From positions 1 to 64,000 of the forward strand of contig JAJQGJ010000019.1 in assembly GCA_021200565.1 (NCBI GenBank): 64,000 bases of DNA. The letters run 5' to 3'. Shown here in pieces: positions 1-8,643 of the stretch. Each line of letters opens with the position of its first letter. The stretch's first letter is position 1. A program made the position numbers and the translations under genes. A model generated the notes under the pieces. It saw only the letters and a program-made list of their open reading frames with translations. It was not told the DNA's origin and did no database searches. This DNA comes from Oscillospiraceae bacterium (GTDB lineage Bacteria; Bacillota; Clostridia; Oscillospirales; Ruminococcaceae).

Positions 1-57
1 TTTCATACGGGTTCTCTTTAAATTACCTGTAAATACATTATACGAGGAGTGATCAAA

Positions 58-1890
58 GTGATGCAAGCCGAAAAATGGCAGAAGGATCTGGATGTCTACC
101 GAGACATCAACACGACTTTCATAATTGAGGGAAATGTCCACGATTTACAGCCGTGGATTTATGAGGATGAGGAAACCTGCGAGCCGGTAAGCCTTTCTCA
201 GTATCTGCATCGTTATCTCGACGAGGTGGGCTATGACCCTATCGTTTTCTATAACAGAATCGACGGCTTTACGAATCCATATGCCTCCGAAATGCCTGCG
301 ACATTCTATAGAAATGTCTCAACCGATGAGAAATCCTCACGCTCCATCTGCAGCGCTACCGACAGCATAAGAAAGGCTATGTCAAACAGCATCAGACCGA
401 CGGCTGTGATTTTTGATCTGGCAAATACCATAGCAGGCTCTCCCGACAACCTCTCCGATGAGGAAATCGAGCACTTCACAAAGCTGATGCTGGCATCAAG
501 AACTCCAACGCAGGCTCTCAGCATGCGGGATAAGAAGCCGCTGACCAATCTTCTTTTCCTCATTGTCGAGAAAGTGAATGATATTCCCGCATGGTTTTAT
601 CTCAATAACCCTTATGTCCGGACGCTCACAATTTCAAGACCGGAAAAAGAAGTCCGTCAGGCAGTTGTTTCAGCAAGGCTTGATAGCCTGGAGGAAGCCT
701 CTTCACTGTCCCCGACAGAGAGAAAGCAGGCGGAGGGCGAATTCGTCTCTTTAACCGATGGAATGACGCTTGTGGAGCTCTTTGGCATATTCTCTTTGTG
801 CCGGCAGAAGAAGTATTCTGTGCGGCAAATCAAGGATGCTGTAAAGATGTTCAGATACGGTGAAACCGAGAGCCAATGGGATAAGCTTGACGAAGAGAGA
901 GTGAAAAACACAAAGTCGTTCCTCTCGAAAAGAGTGAAGGGTCAGGAGCATGCGGTCGACAAGGCTGCAAGCGTCCTGAGCCGTGCCTGCCTCGGCATGA
1001 CCGGCATCCAGGGCGGTTCCTCCAGCAGACCGAAAGGAGTTCTGTTTTTCGCCGGTCCTACAGGAACCGGTAAAACGGAGCTTGCAAAGACGATAGCGGA
1101 GTTCATTTTCGGCGATGACAGCTTTGTCACACGGTTTGACATGAGCGAATATCAGCAGCCTCATTCCGACCAGAAGCTGCTCGGTGCGCCTCCTGGGTAT
1201 GTTGGTTACAGCGATGGCGGTCAGCTGACCAATGCTATCAAGGCAAAGCCGTTCTGCGTCCTACTCTTCGATGAAATCGACAAAGCGCATCCTTCGATAC
1301 TGGATAAGTTTCTTCAGATACTTGAGGATGGCAGAATAACCGATTCCGCCGGCGAGACGATGTACTTTTCTGAGGCATTGATTATCTTCACCAGCAACAT
1401 AGGCGTTGTCGGCACAGACCCCGACAGCGGTGAGCATTTCCAGACCGTAACTCCGGATATGAGCTATGATGAGATTGAGGCAAGGCTGCTCGGCATCATC
1501 AAGGACTACTTCAAGTATACCATTCAGCGTCCGGAGCTTCTGAACCGAATCGGCGACAACTTTGTTGTATTTGATTTTATAAGAGAGGATGCAGCGGCGG
1601 AAATTCTCGACATGAAGCTTGAGGCTATTGCAAAGAATCTCGAGCACGAAAAGGGCATAAGGCTGATTGTCGGAGATGAGTACAGAGCCTATCTTCTAGA
1701 CAAGGCGCTTTCCGACCTCAGCAATGGTGGTCGAGGCATCGGCAACATGATTGAGACAAATCTCATCAACCCCCTTTCCGACATCCTCATCGCAGAAAAG
1801 TGGACCGCCGGCAGCACCATCGAAATCAAATCCCCAACCGCCAATGGCGAAGATCTTCTTGAGTATGAGATAAGACCGGCATCAGAGTGA
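58..1890 (+). CDS. AAA+ ATPase, ClpA/ClpB-type C-terminal module
   Basis: About 610 residues. The C-terminal half is a ClpB/ClpA-like AAA_2 module: Walker A GPTGTGKT at about 333-340, the pore-type segment GAPPGYVGY after it, Walker B LLFDEID with D405/E406, and a sensor segment FTSNIG. The N-terminal half resembles a second, degenerate AAA domain: it has a Walker B-like strand (AVIFDLAN) but no P-loop that I can see. It probably remodels or unfolds a protein partner in the cytoplasm; the partner is not evident. GAGGAG at 44-49 sits 8 nt before the GTG at 58, so that start is preferred over GTG 49 (which overlaps the SD); ATG 61 is also possible. Upstream context lies outside the window. The downstream zinc-ribbon gene follows after 28 nt and may be cotranscribed. 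Confidence 0.85.
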   Translation: MMQAEKWQKDLDVYRDINTTFIIEGNVHDLQPWIYEDEETCEPVSLSQYLHRYLDEVGYDPIVFYNRIDGFTNPYASEMPATFYRNVSTDEKSSRSICSATDSIRKAMSNSIRPTAVIFDLANTIAGSPDNLSDEEIEHFTKLMLASRTPTQALSMRDKKPLTNLLFLIVEKVNDIPAWFYLNNPYVRTLTISRPEKEVRQAVVSARLDSLEEASSLSPTERKQAEGEFVSLTDGMTLVELFGIFSLCRQKKYSVRQIKDAVKMFRYGETESQWDKLDEERVKNTKSFLSKRVKGQEHAVDKAASVLSRACLGMTGIQGGSSSRPKGVLFFAGPTGTGKTELAKTIAEFIFGDDSFVTRFDMSEYQQPHSDQKLLGAPPGYVGYSDGGQLTNAIKAKPFCVLLFDEIDKAHPSILDKFLQILEDGRITDSAGETMYFSEALIIFTSNIGVVGTDPDSGEHFQTVTPDMSYDEIEARLLGIIKDYFKYTIQRPELLNRIGDNFVVFDFIREDAAAEILDMKLEAIAKNLEHEKGIRLIVGDEYRAYLLDKALSDLSNGGRGIGNMIETNLINPLSDILIAEKWTAGSTIEIKSPTANGEDLLEYEIRPASE

Positions 1891-1918
1891 ATTCAGTTTG
1901 ATTAATAGGAGAAAGAAA

Positions 1919-2515
1919 ATGAGTAAATGTAGTGTTTGCGGGACAGAAAATCCCGATGGAGCAAAGTTTTGCCAATGGTGCGGACGCAGATTAGACGAAA
2001 GCGGGAATTTGCATGAGCCGGACTTTGTGGATATAGATGAAGACGGGTATCGTCTTAATGCAACAAAGATCTGTAATCTCATACCCGATTGCATAAAGCC
2101 ATCCAATGAGATCTTCCCAAATTCGGAAGATGCTACTCCGATATTGGAACAGGCGTCGAATCTTGACAGGATTTTAAAAATAGATAATTGCGCTGTTGCT
2201 GTTTTTACACAGGAAATTGGCTCTGTCGATGATATATTGTCATTCCTTGAAGCTTCATTAAAGCAAAAAAAGACAGCTATTATTGTTACATCAAAATGTC
2301 GTGCAAATATAAAAGCAATGCTTTTGGTAAACAGTATGAGAGGTACCGTTTATTCAGTGCTGATTGAGGTTGCTGACGACAAAGAGCTTCATAATTTCGC
2401 AAGTTACCTGGAAAACCTCTATTTTCAGAGTGGTGAGGTCAGTGCGGCTCAGCTTTTCAGCTGTGCCTACACATCAAAAAATATTGTTCTCTTTGTGCCC
2501 CACATCAGGTCCTAA
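1919..2515 (+). CDS. Zinc-ribbon protein, probably C-terminally frameshifted
   Basis: The ATG at 1919 is chosen because AGGAGA ends 6 nt upstream; a TTG at 1898 would place the SD inside the gene. Residues 1-22 form a zinc ribbon with two CxxC pairs (CSVCG and CQWCG), a module used for protein or nucleic-acid contacts. The remaining ~175 residues are unrecognised and contain a mixed alpha/beta pattern (e.g. CAVAVFTQEIG, TAIIVTS). The frame ends at 2515, but the +1 frame stays open to 2672 and finishes in an ATGA overlap with the next gene, as expected for the true 3' end of a coupled gene. I infer a frameshift near 2500. It lies between the AAA+ ATPase and a phosphoesterase and may work with either. 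Confidence 0.65.
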   Translation: MSKCSVCGTENPDGAKFCQWCGRRLDESGNLHEPDFVDIDEDGYRLNATKICNLIPDCIKPSNEIFPNSEDATPILEQASNLDRILKIDNCAVAVFTQEIGSVDDILSFLEASLKQKKTAIIVTSKCRANIKAMLLVNSMRGTVYSVLIEVADDKELHNFASYLENLYFQSGEVSAAQLFSCAYTSKNIVLFVPHIRS

Positions 2516-2672
2516 TCTTATTTTATTTTCAAAAGTTTTTTCTGAACTGCATTTTAAGGCAAAGAAACGGGTGATTGCTAAGTTGAAAAATGAGATTGAC
2601 TTTAGCACAAAAGAAAAGAATCGACGTCGAATTAATAAGTGGCTCGATTTTTTGAGAAAGGAATTCCTATGA
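2505..2672 (+). pseudogene. Out-of-frame C-terminal continuation of zinc-ribbon gene
   Basis: About 52 codons in the frame +1 to the upstream gene give a lysine- and arginine-rich, helix-prone segment ending in RKEFL. It has no start codon or SD of its own, but its TGA (2670-2672) overlaps the next ATG (2669-2671). This is best read as the displaced C-terminus of the zinc-ribbon protein, which would then be about 250 residues. A sequencing error would look the same. Confidence 0.45.
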
Positions 2673-3349
2673 TTCACATAACCGGTGACACCCACGGCGA
2701 GCAGGCGAGATTTTATAGCAACGACAAGCTCCCGAATGTAAAATTATCCGAGGGCGACTATCTTATCGTCCTCGGAGATTTCGGCTATGTATTCAGAAAC
2801 GATGAAAGAGAAAGGCTGTTTCTCGACAGCTTGGAGTTGTTGCCGTATACGGTTCTGTTTATAGACGGCAATCATGAAAACTTTCCGGCGATATACAGCT
2901 ATCCCATGATCGAATGGCACGGCGGAAAGGTTCACAAAATAAGAGAGAATGTCCTGCACCTGATGCGGGGAGAGATTTTTGAGATCGAAGGCAAGACCTT
3001 CTTCACCATGGGCGGAGCCTACAGCATCGACAGGTATATGCGCACGGAAGGCGTTTCGTGGTGGGCTGAGGAACTTCCGAATAACGCAGAATACAAAAAC
3101 GCCGCCAGGAATCTTGAAGCTCACAGCTTCAAGGTCGATTACATCCTGACACATACTCTCCCCAGAGAAATGATACTTCGTTATGGAAAGTACCCTGATT
3201 TCCACGATGGTGAGCTGACCGGCTTTTTAGAGTGGGTCATGTATGAAACCGATTTCAAACACTGGTACTGTGGACATTGGCATGAGGATGTCGATCTGGA
3301 TGAGAAATTTACGGTGCTTTGGTTTGATACGAGGGAGATTGAGCCGTAG
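2669..3349 (+). CDS. Calcineurin-like metallophosphoesterase
   Basis: 226 residues with the full set of metallophosphoesterase motifs in order: GDTHG (D7, H9), GDFG (D37), GNHEN (N68, H69), THTLP (H162) and GHWHED (H203, H205). These ligate two metal ions and hydrolyse phosphoesters; the substrate cannot be told. Start ATG 2669 is preceded by GAAAGG with 8 nt spacing and overlaps the TGA of the displaced zinc-ribbon reading frame, which suggests translational coupling. Cytoplasmic, with no signal peptide. It is the last plus-strand gene before a convergent operon, with only 39 nt between the two stop codons. Confidence 0.9.
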   Translation: MIHITGDTHGEQARFYSNDKLPNVKLSEGDYLIVLGDFGYVFRNDERERLFLDSLELLPYTVLFIDGNHENFPAIYSYPMIEWHGGKVHKIRENVLHLMRGEIFEIEGKTFFTMGGAYSIDRYMRTEGVSWWAEELPNNAEYKNAARNLEAHSFKVDYILTHTLPREMILRYGKYPDFHDGELTGFLEWVMYETDFKHWYCGHWHEDVDLDEKFTVLWFDTREIEP

Positions 3350-3388
3350 TGGGGGTGGAAGCTACTTATCTTCAAGATCCTCAGTCGT

Positions 3389-4825
3389 TCATCCCGCCGC
3401 CAACTTCACACACTCATACGCTCCATCATAAATCCCTTGAGCCTTGAGCTTGTCGATATTATCCAGCATATGGAGTGTCAGCTCTTTGTCCTCGATGAGG
3501 TCGTCAAGAGCTCTCAGGATGTCCGCTTCTTTCTCAAATTCCGGTGTGCCGTCGCCGAGCTCTGAAGTGTGAATGGCTCCATAGACCTCGTGCCCGCCGA
3601 TGTGCCTTATCATCAGCTTCGGAATCGGGTAGTAGGCGAGCTCCGACGGCTTGGTGACGAGGAGGTCTGTGACCGGAATCAGCAGGTTCGTCGCATAAAC
3701 TGCCTCGAAAATGTTCGAGTTGCAGAAGCAGTGGATGCCACTGATGCTGGAATCTCGCATATCCTCCGTGAGCTTGACAAGCTTCTGGTATTCATCGAAG
3801 TAGGTCTTTGCCTCACTTGCGAACTCGGGGAGCTTCTTCGAGATGATGTCATAAACCGCCTTGTGGTCGCCAAAATTGACGAACAGGGCGACTTTTTTGT
3901 CCTTGATATACGGCATCAGGTGGCGGATCATATTGACAAACAGGTCTGCACCCGCCCCGGCACCGCCGACTGTCATGAGGATTCGATAGGGCTCGCCATT
4001 GCGGATTCTCTTTCTTCTCGCTTCGTTATCGGATTCCAGTCCCGCAACCATCTCGTGGTCAACATAGTGCCCGACCATCTTGAGATCATCGTCGCCCATG
4101 CCTTTGAGCGCCTTCTTGTCAAAGCCGTTAAGCGTCTTGTAGCCGTAGTAAGCGAAGTTGGTCTGAACCGTGTGGATAGCGCCCTCGGAGAGGTGAAGCC
4201 CCATCGCCCAGTTGTCGGGAATGGCGTTGACGACATGGGTCATCCCTGCGTGATTTGCTCCCTGCGAGCCCCAGACATGGGTTCCGATAATCGGAATATT
4301 CTTGTCAATGTTTTTGAAAATTGGAACCAAAAGCTCCGAATTCTTCTGGTCACCTATGTTATAGGTGATTTTTTTGAAGCCCTCGCAGTTCATCGGCTCC
4401 CAGACGAGCTTGTCGAAAAGCTTCACCTTCTGACTGATTCGGGAACCGAGCGAGTATAAATCATTCTGAGACCTGATGACTTTTGAACCGGTTGCGTCAA
4501 AAGAGGCGAGATCGAGCCATAGCGGGTCGAAGCCCAGGGCTCTTGCACATGAAGCCATTGCGATTGCTATACGATAATGCCCGAAGCCCATGCGGATATT
4601 GCTGATGATGATAGGCTTTTCCGGCATCTTTGCGTTCTCTTCGCCGAAAACTATATTCTGCACGCCGATTTTTGAAAGGATGGGAATCGGCTCAAGCGCA
4701 ATTTTGTAGTCGGCACCCGAATCGTCGCCGAACTTTTTAACGAATTTTGCCTTATTTTTCTCAGCCTTTCTGACCATCTTTTCCGGCATCACGTTTCCGA
4801 AAATCACTGAGCTTTTATCAGTCAT
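3389..4825 (-). CDS. GT-B-like protein of unknown specificity
   Basis: 478 residues. Glycine-rich segments (NIRMGFGHYR near 95 and VGGAGAGADLF near 290) and a late segment TKPSELAYYPIP resemble the two Rossmann halves of GT-B glycosyltransferases of the MurG/MGDG-synthase kind. I do not recognise the exact family. It overlaps the 3' end of the upstream alpha-galactosidase by 8 nt and is the last gene of the TetR-symporter-galactosidase operon. That context suggests a role in handling galactosides or making or remodelling a galactose-containing glycan or lipid. No signal peptide or clear membrane segment is seen. A non-transferase role (an epimerase-like GT-B fold) is possible. Confidence 0.6.
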   Translation of the reverse strand: MTDKSSVIFGNVMPEKMVRKAEKNKAKFVKKFGDDSGADYKIALEPIPILSKIGVQNIVFGEENAKMPEKPIIISNIRMGFGHYRIAIAMASCARALGFDPLWLDLASFDATGSKVIRSQNDLYSLGSRISQKVKLFDKLVWEPMNCEGFKKITYNIGDQKNSELLVPIFKNIDKNIPIIGTHVWGSQGANHAGMTHVVNAIPDNWAMGLHLSEGAIHTVQTNFAYYGYKTLNGFDKKALKGMGDDDLKMVGHYVDHEMVAGLESDNEARRKRIRNGEPYRILMTVGGAGAGADLFVNMIRHLMPYIKDKKVALFVNFGDHKAVYDIISKKLPEFASEAKTYFDEYQKLVKLTEDMRDSSISGIHCFCNSNIFEAVYATNLLIPVTDLLVTKPSELAYYPIPKLMIRHIGGHEVYGAIHTSELGDGTPEFEKEADILRALDDLIEDKELTLHMLDNIDKLKAQGIYDGAYECVKLAAG

Positions 4826-6386
4826 AAATTATCCCTCGCTTTGTGTCATATTTAAGATTGTGAGTCTCGCCCTCAAGCTTGTAAGAAATCTCGATAAAGT
4901 TCCCCATACGGCGATAGCTCTTGTCGGTGGCATTCCGAAGCTTCAGAGCCTTTTCGAAGAGAGCTTTTTTCGACTCGTTATACGAGTTGTCGTACTCGCT
5001 CACGTTGTCCGAAGTCATCATAACGCTTCCAAAAAGGGCGTTGATAGTTATAAGAGCCTCTTTCTGCTCAGACGTGAGCTGGTTGTTGTCGTCTCTGAGA
5101 ATAAACACATCCGGGTCGCAGCCAAAGAATCTTTTGTCGAGGAATGAGCGGTAGATGGTGTTCTGAATCGTCACCTTCGTCGAGATTCTCTCCCGGTGCA
5201 TGAACCTCATGTACCACACGTCGTCGAATTTAAGCGAGACATCGGGACCGACTCTCAGATAATCAAAGCTGAGGCTGTTCAGAATCATCCCGCCACAACC
5301 CAAAATCAGCTTGCCCGGAAGGGCTTTCCGGATCTGTGAATATGCAACCGAAGTAATCTGCGCCCGGGTTTTCGAGCCGATAACTCTCGGGTTGACGGCA
5401 TAGAGGAAGTCGAGCTTGAAGAAATCGAAGCCCATGTCGGAGTAATATTTCAGGCATTCCTCGACATACTCCATTGCCTCTTTGTTCTCGGAATCAAGCC
5501 CATAGAATCCGCTCCAGTTGCTGCCGGATTTATATGAGAAGAACCAGTCGGGATGAGCTTTATAGACTTCGCTTTCGCTTTCAGCAGCAAACGGTGCGAG
5601 CCAGATGCCGGCTTTCAAGCCTTTCTCGTGGATTTTTCCGACGATAGGCTCAAGCCCGTTCGGGAACTTTTTCTTATCAACCGACAGCCAGTCGCCGACG
5701 GCGGTTTCATAGCCGTCATCAATCTGGAAAAGCTCGAACGGCTCATCTACAGCCGACAGATTCGAGAAGATCTTCTCCTCGTCGATATTCTCGTAGTAGT
5801 TGTACCACGAGGTGTAGCCGAGGATGTTCTGAATCGGCTTTTCCGGGAACTCCGAGAAGAAGTAATCCCGATCAGTTGTGAAATCGAAAAGGCAGATGCT
5901 TCCGTTTAACTTAAGCCCTGAGACATCGCTTTCGAGCACTATCTGATTGTTTTTGACATCATGATTGATGATAAGATAGGCTTCACGGAAGTTAAACGAG
6001 CCGATAAAGATGTTCTGGGCATAGCTTATGTCATAGCCGTGCAGGACGCCCTTCCTGTAATCTTTGAAGCCGCTGTCACCGTAGCCGTCAAAGGCGAACT
6101 GATTGACAAGAAATTTCGGAAGCTTCCTTATATCTTTCAGGCTTTCGCTGGCAAGAAATTCCTTCGTGTCTGTCCACGACTGATAGCCGTTGACGAAAAT
6201 CGGCTCTTTCTTCCTATATGAATAGGGCATGGTAATTGTCGCAGAAATGAGATTTACCGGAGCTTTTGCAGTTACGGTGACAGTGCTTCTCTTACCGAAA
6301 TCTGCTTTGATTTCGATGTTCTCATCAGTTGAGCTGACCGTGTGCTTTTCACCGTTCAACGAGTATATAAGCTCGAAATCCATCAT
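4818..6386 (-). CDS. GH36-like alpha-galactosidase (melibiase family)
   Basis: 522 residues, shorter than the ~700 residues of typical GH36 enzymes. The N-terminal third is beta-rich; the (beta/alpha)8 barrel follows with FQIDDGYE, the segment GLKAGIWLAPFAAE, the nucleophile motif FKLDF (D326) and the region LGCGGM to RVGPD (D382) where clan GH-D enzymes carry the acid/base Asp. It should remove terminal alpha-galactosyl residues from oligosaccharides. There is no signal peptide, so it is cytoplasmic and would act on sugars brought in by the neighbouring symporter. The start ATG overlaps the symporter stop codon, and ATGATG offers two adjacent starts. It is cotranscribed with both neighbours. 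Confidence 0.85.
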   Translation of the reverse strand: MMDFELIYSLNGEKHTVSSTDENIEIKADFGKRSTVTVTAKAPVNLISATITMPYSYRKKEPIFVNGYQSWTDTKEFLASESLKDIRKLPKFLVNQFAFDGYGDSGFKDYRKGVLHGYDISYAQNIFIGSFNFREAYLIINHDVKNNQIVLESDVSGLKLNGSICLFDFTTDRDYFFSEFPEKPIQNILGYTSWYNYYENIDEEKIFSNLSAVDEPFELFQIDDGYETAVGDWLSVDKKKFPNGLEPIVGKIHEKGLKAGIWLAPFAAESESEVYKAHPDWFFSYKSGSNWSGFYGLDSENKEAMEYVEECLKYYSDMGFDFFKLDFLYAVNPRVIGSKTRAQITSVAYSQIRKALPGKLILGCGGMILNSLSFDYLRVGPDVSLKFDDVWYMRFMHRERISTKVTIQNTIYRSFLDKRFFGCDPDVFILRDDNNQLTSEQKEALITINALFGSVMMTSDNVSEYDNSYNESKKALFEKALKLRNATDKSYRRMGNFIEISYKLEGETHNLKYDTKRGIIYD

Positions 6387-7798
6387 TCGGCGCTCTTTTC
6401 TTCTAGATGCTTCTGACCTTCTGCGATTTCAGAGCGGACGCTCTTCTCGTTATAGAAGACGAGTGCCAATGCTCCCAAGAGGCAGAAGACGAGCGAGATT
6501 GCAAGCGAAATTCTGTAACCGGCACCGGTGCTGACCGTTTCGCCGAGGTTGTTTGTGTACTGCCCGATGGTGGCAACTGATGTGAATATGAGCATTGCAA
6601 CGCTTTGACCGAGCTTGAATGCGAAGGTTCTTGAGGCGAAGAACATGCCGTCGTGGTTTTCTTTCGTCTTATATTCGTCAGCTTCAGCAATGTCGGCTAC
6701 TATTGCCTGAGGAACAACACCCAAGATAGACATCGGAATACCGACTAAAACAGCGATAATCATTCCGAAAATCTCGTTCGGGATGAGAGTCTGCTTGCCG
6801 GCAAATGTCGTGATGAAGAAAGCGAATGCAAACAAAAGGAAGCCGGCGATGACAATCTTCTTTTTGCCCACTTTTTGAGTGATCTTGTTGACGGGAACGT
6901 AGAGAGCGAACGAGACGATGGTCATCAGGATGAAGAGAATCATATAGTTGTCCGTCTTCAACAGGTTTTCAACATAGTAGATGAAGCCGGTGTTGAAGAT
7001 TGTAATTCCGACCCAGTAGAGGATGTCCGAAAGGACAAAGATTCTGAAATTCTTGTTTGAGAAGGTCTTCCCAAGAGATTTGAATGCGTTCTCGGTGACG
7101 ATTGGTGCGCTGTCACGGGTGTATTCTTTTTCATCGATAAGAAATGCCGGAATCCACATGCAGATGAGAGCGATAACAGCCATTATTCCTAAAACGATTC
7201 TTGCGGAAACGACGATGTCGAGACCTGTTGCTTCGGAAACTGCCTGCCAGATCATCTTGCCGGAGAAGGCGATTCCGGTACCCAAAATATATGTAATCGA
7301 AATAAATGTCGAGATATTCATTCTGTCGACAGGGTGCTTTCCTAAAACCGGGATGAGCGCATTATAAGGCGTGCAGTAAGCGGTCATGCAGAGATAGAAG
7401 AGAAGAAGAGTGACGACCAGCCAGAGTGTGTTGACCCAGGAAATGCCGTTCACGGGGCAGCAGAAGATGAGAACCGTTACCAAGGCAAACGGCAGAGCCG
7501 CACCTCTTAAAAACGGGATTCGCTTGCCGAGCTTACTACGGCATTTGTCGCTCGCCGAGGCGATAAGCGGGTCGGTTATGGCGTCGAAAAGCCTTCCGCT
7601 TGCGGTGATGATTCCGATAATCGTCAGCCCGGCGATAACAACGCCCTGTGTGATGAAAAGATGGCTTTGCATGACCGTGTCGGTTGCATCGGGAAGATAG
7701 AAGTTGACCAGTAGGTTAGTGATGATTCCCGAAAGAATCGACCAGCCAAGCTGACCCAATGCGAAGTAAATCATGACTTTTTTTGATACACGTTTCAT
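6383..7798 (-). CDS. GPH-family sugar:cation symporter
   Basis: 471 residues of strongly hydrophobic sequence with about 12 membrane segments and the fold of the glycoside-pentoside-hexuronide (MelB-like) branch of the major facilitator superfamily. The loop after the second segment (SGRLFDAITDPLIASASDK) matches the family signature region. It probably imports galactosides with Na+ or H+ to feed the following alpha-galactosidase. GGAGG lies 8 nt before the ATG. It follows the tetR gene by 39 nt on the same strand and its stop overlaps the next ATG, giving a four-gene operon tetR-symporter-galactosidase-GT-B. Confidence 0.88.
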   Translation of the reverse strand: MKRVSKKVMIYFALGQLGWSILSGIITNLLVNFYLPDATDTVMQSHLFITQGVVIAGLTIIGIITASGRLFDAITDPLIASASDKCRSKLGKRIPFLRGAALPFALVTVLIFCCPVNGISWVNTLWLVVTLLLFYLCMTAYCTPYNALIPVLGKHPVDRMNISTFISITYILGTGIAFSGKMIWQAVSEATGLDIVVSARIVLGIMAVIALICMWIPAFLIDEKEYTRDSAPIVTENAFKSLGKTFSNKNFRIFVLSDILYWVGITIFNTGFIYYVENLLKTDNYMILFILMTIVSFALYVPVNKITQKVGKKKIVIAGFLLFAFAFFITTFAGKQTLIPNEIFGMIIAVLVGIPMSILGVVPQAIVADIAEADEYKTKENHDGMFFASRTFAFKLGQSVAMLIFTSVATIGQYTNNLGETVSTGAGYRISLAISLVFCLLGALALVFYNEKSVRSEIAEGQKHLEEKSAE

Positions 7799-7837
7799 TT
7801 GTGGTTCCTCCGTTTGGAAATTATTTTCACGTCTGCG

Positions 7838-8449
7838 TTATGCCCGCAGGCGATATAGTACTATTTCTATAAGCGTCCTGACCTCGTCAGCCTTGTTGAT
7901 GGTCCTGTCCTGACTGATGAGCTCGCCCTGACAGGTGAGCTTCTTGCAGAGATTCAGGAGCGCATGGGTTGTCGAATAGTAAAACGGCAGCTCGTCCACC
8001 TCTCTGACACTCCCGTCACGAAGCCCCATGGTGTAGGCATCGTGGAAGAGATAGCGGAAGTTGTCGATCTCGCTTTCATAGGAACCGAGATCATCATCCG
8101 GCAGGTCGACGATCATCAGATCGAAGCGATAGATGAATGCGTAAAACTGCGGGTTGTCCTCGAAAATCTCGAGAAAGGTGTTGCAGAACTGCTCGAGCTG
8201 TTCAACCCCGTTCTTCCCCTCAGCTGGCTTTTTGAACCTTGTGTAAACCTCTTCGCAGAGCGCCGTTGCACACTCAAGAACGATCCGCTGCTTGGTTGAA
8301 TATCTCCGATAAAGCGTCGCCTCGCCGATGCCAACTTCACGGGCAATGTCCGCCATCGTCACCTTGTCAATCGACGACCCAAGAAACATCCTCGTAGCCG
8401 TTTCAATAATAAACCTGTTTTCAGCGTCTTTGAGCTTTGTATTACCCAT
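7838..8449 (-). CDS. TetR-family regulator
   Basis: 203 residues. Residues ~8-55 form the TetR helix-turn-helix (TMADIAREVGIGEATLYRRY is the recognition region), followed by an all-helical ligand-binding domain. It is the first gene of the galactoside operon and lies just downstream of a 17-bp inverted repeat that overlaps its promoter region, so autorepression relieved by a sugar or related ligand is likely. The ligand itself cannot be read from sequence. The SD is GAAAGG, about 9 nt upstream of the ATG. Confidence 0.9.
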   Translation of the reverse strand: MGNTKLKDAENRFIIETATRMFLGSSIDKVTMADIAREVGIGEATLYRRYSTKQRIVLECATALCEEVYTRFKKPAEGKNGVEQLEQFCNTFLEIFEDNPQFYAFIYRFDLMIVDLPDDDLGSYESEIDNFRYLFHDAYTMGLRDGSVREVDELPFYYSTTHALLNLCKKLTCQGELISQDRTINKADEVRTLIEIVLYRLRA

Positions 8450-8492
8450 TCTCTTGCCTTTCTCAAACGAATTGATAGCTGTTCTTTCAAAT

Positions 8493-8540
8493 TGATAGTC
8501 TCACTATCATCATAATAACATATATTTTAAAAGATTGCAA
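8493..8540 (-). promoter_or_regulatory. Promoter and TetR-type operator of the galactoside operon
   Basis: On the minus strand TTGCAA (8540-8535), a 17-bp spacer and TATTAT (8517-8512) form a sigma-A promoter. Immediately downstream is a perfect inverted repeat TGATAGT-CTC-ACTATCA (8493-8509). Its position between the -10 and the tetR start is that of an operator for the regulator. A related half site ATTGATAG recurs at 8471-8478, exactly 20 bp from ATTGATAG at 8491, so a second weaker site on the same helix face is possible. Confidence 0.75.
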
Positions 8541-8643
8541 GAGGTTTTTTGGGGAAAATTATTAAAACCTCGAGCGCTGGATTTGTTTTGCCCGATTCTG
8601 TATAATACCTATATGCAAAATAATACCAAGAAACGGAGCCACC

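Noticed and set aside
3569-4459. 296-codon open frame on the plus strand
   Set aside because: It lies wholly antisense to the GT-B-like gene, has no SD, and its composition follows the codon pattern of the real gene.
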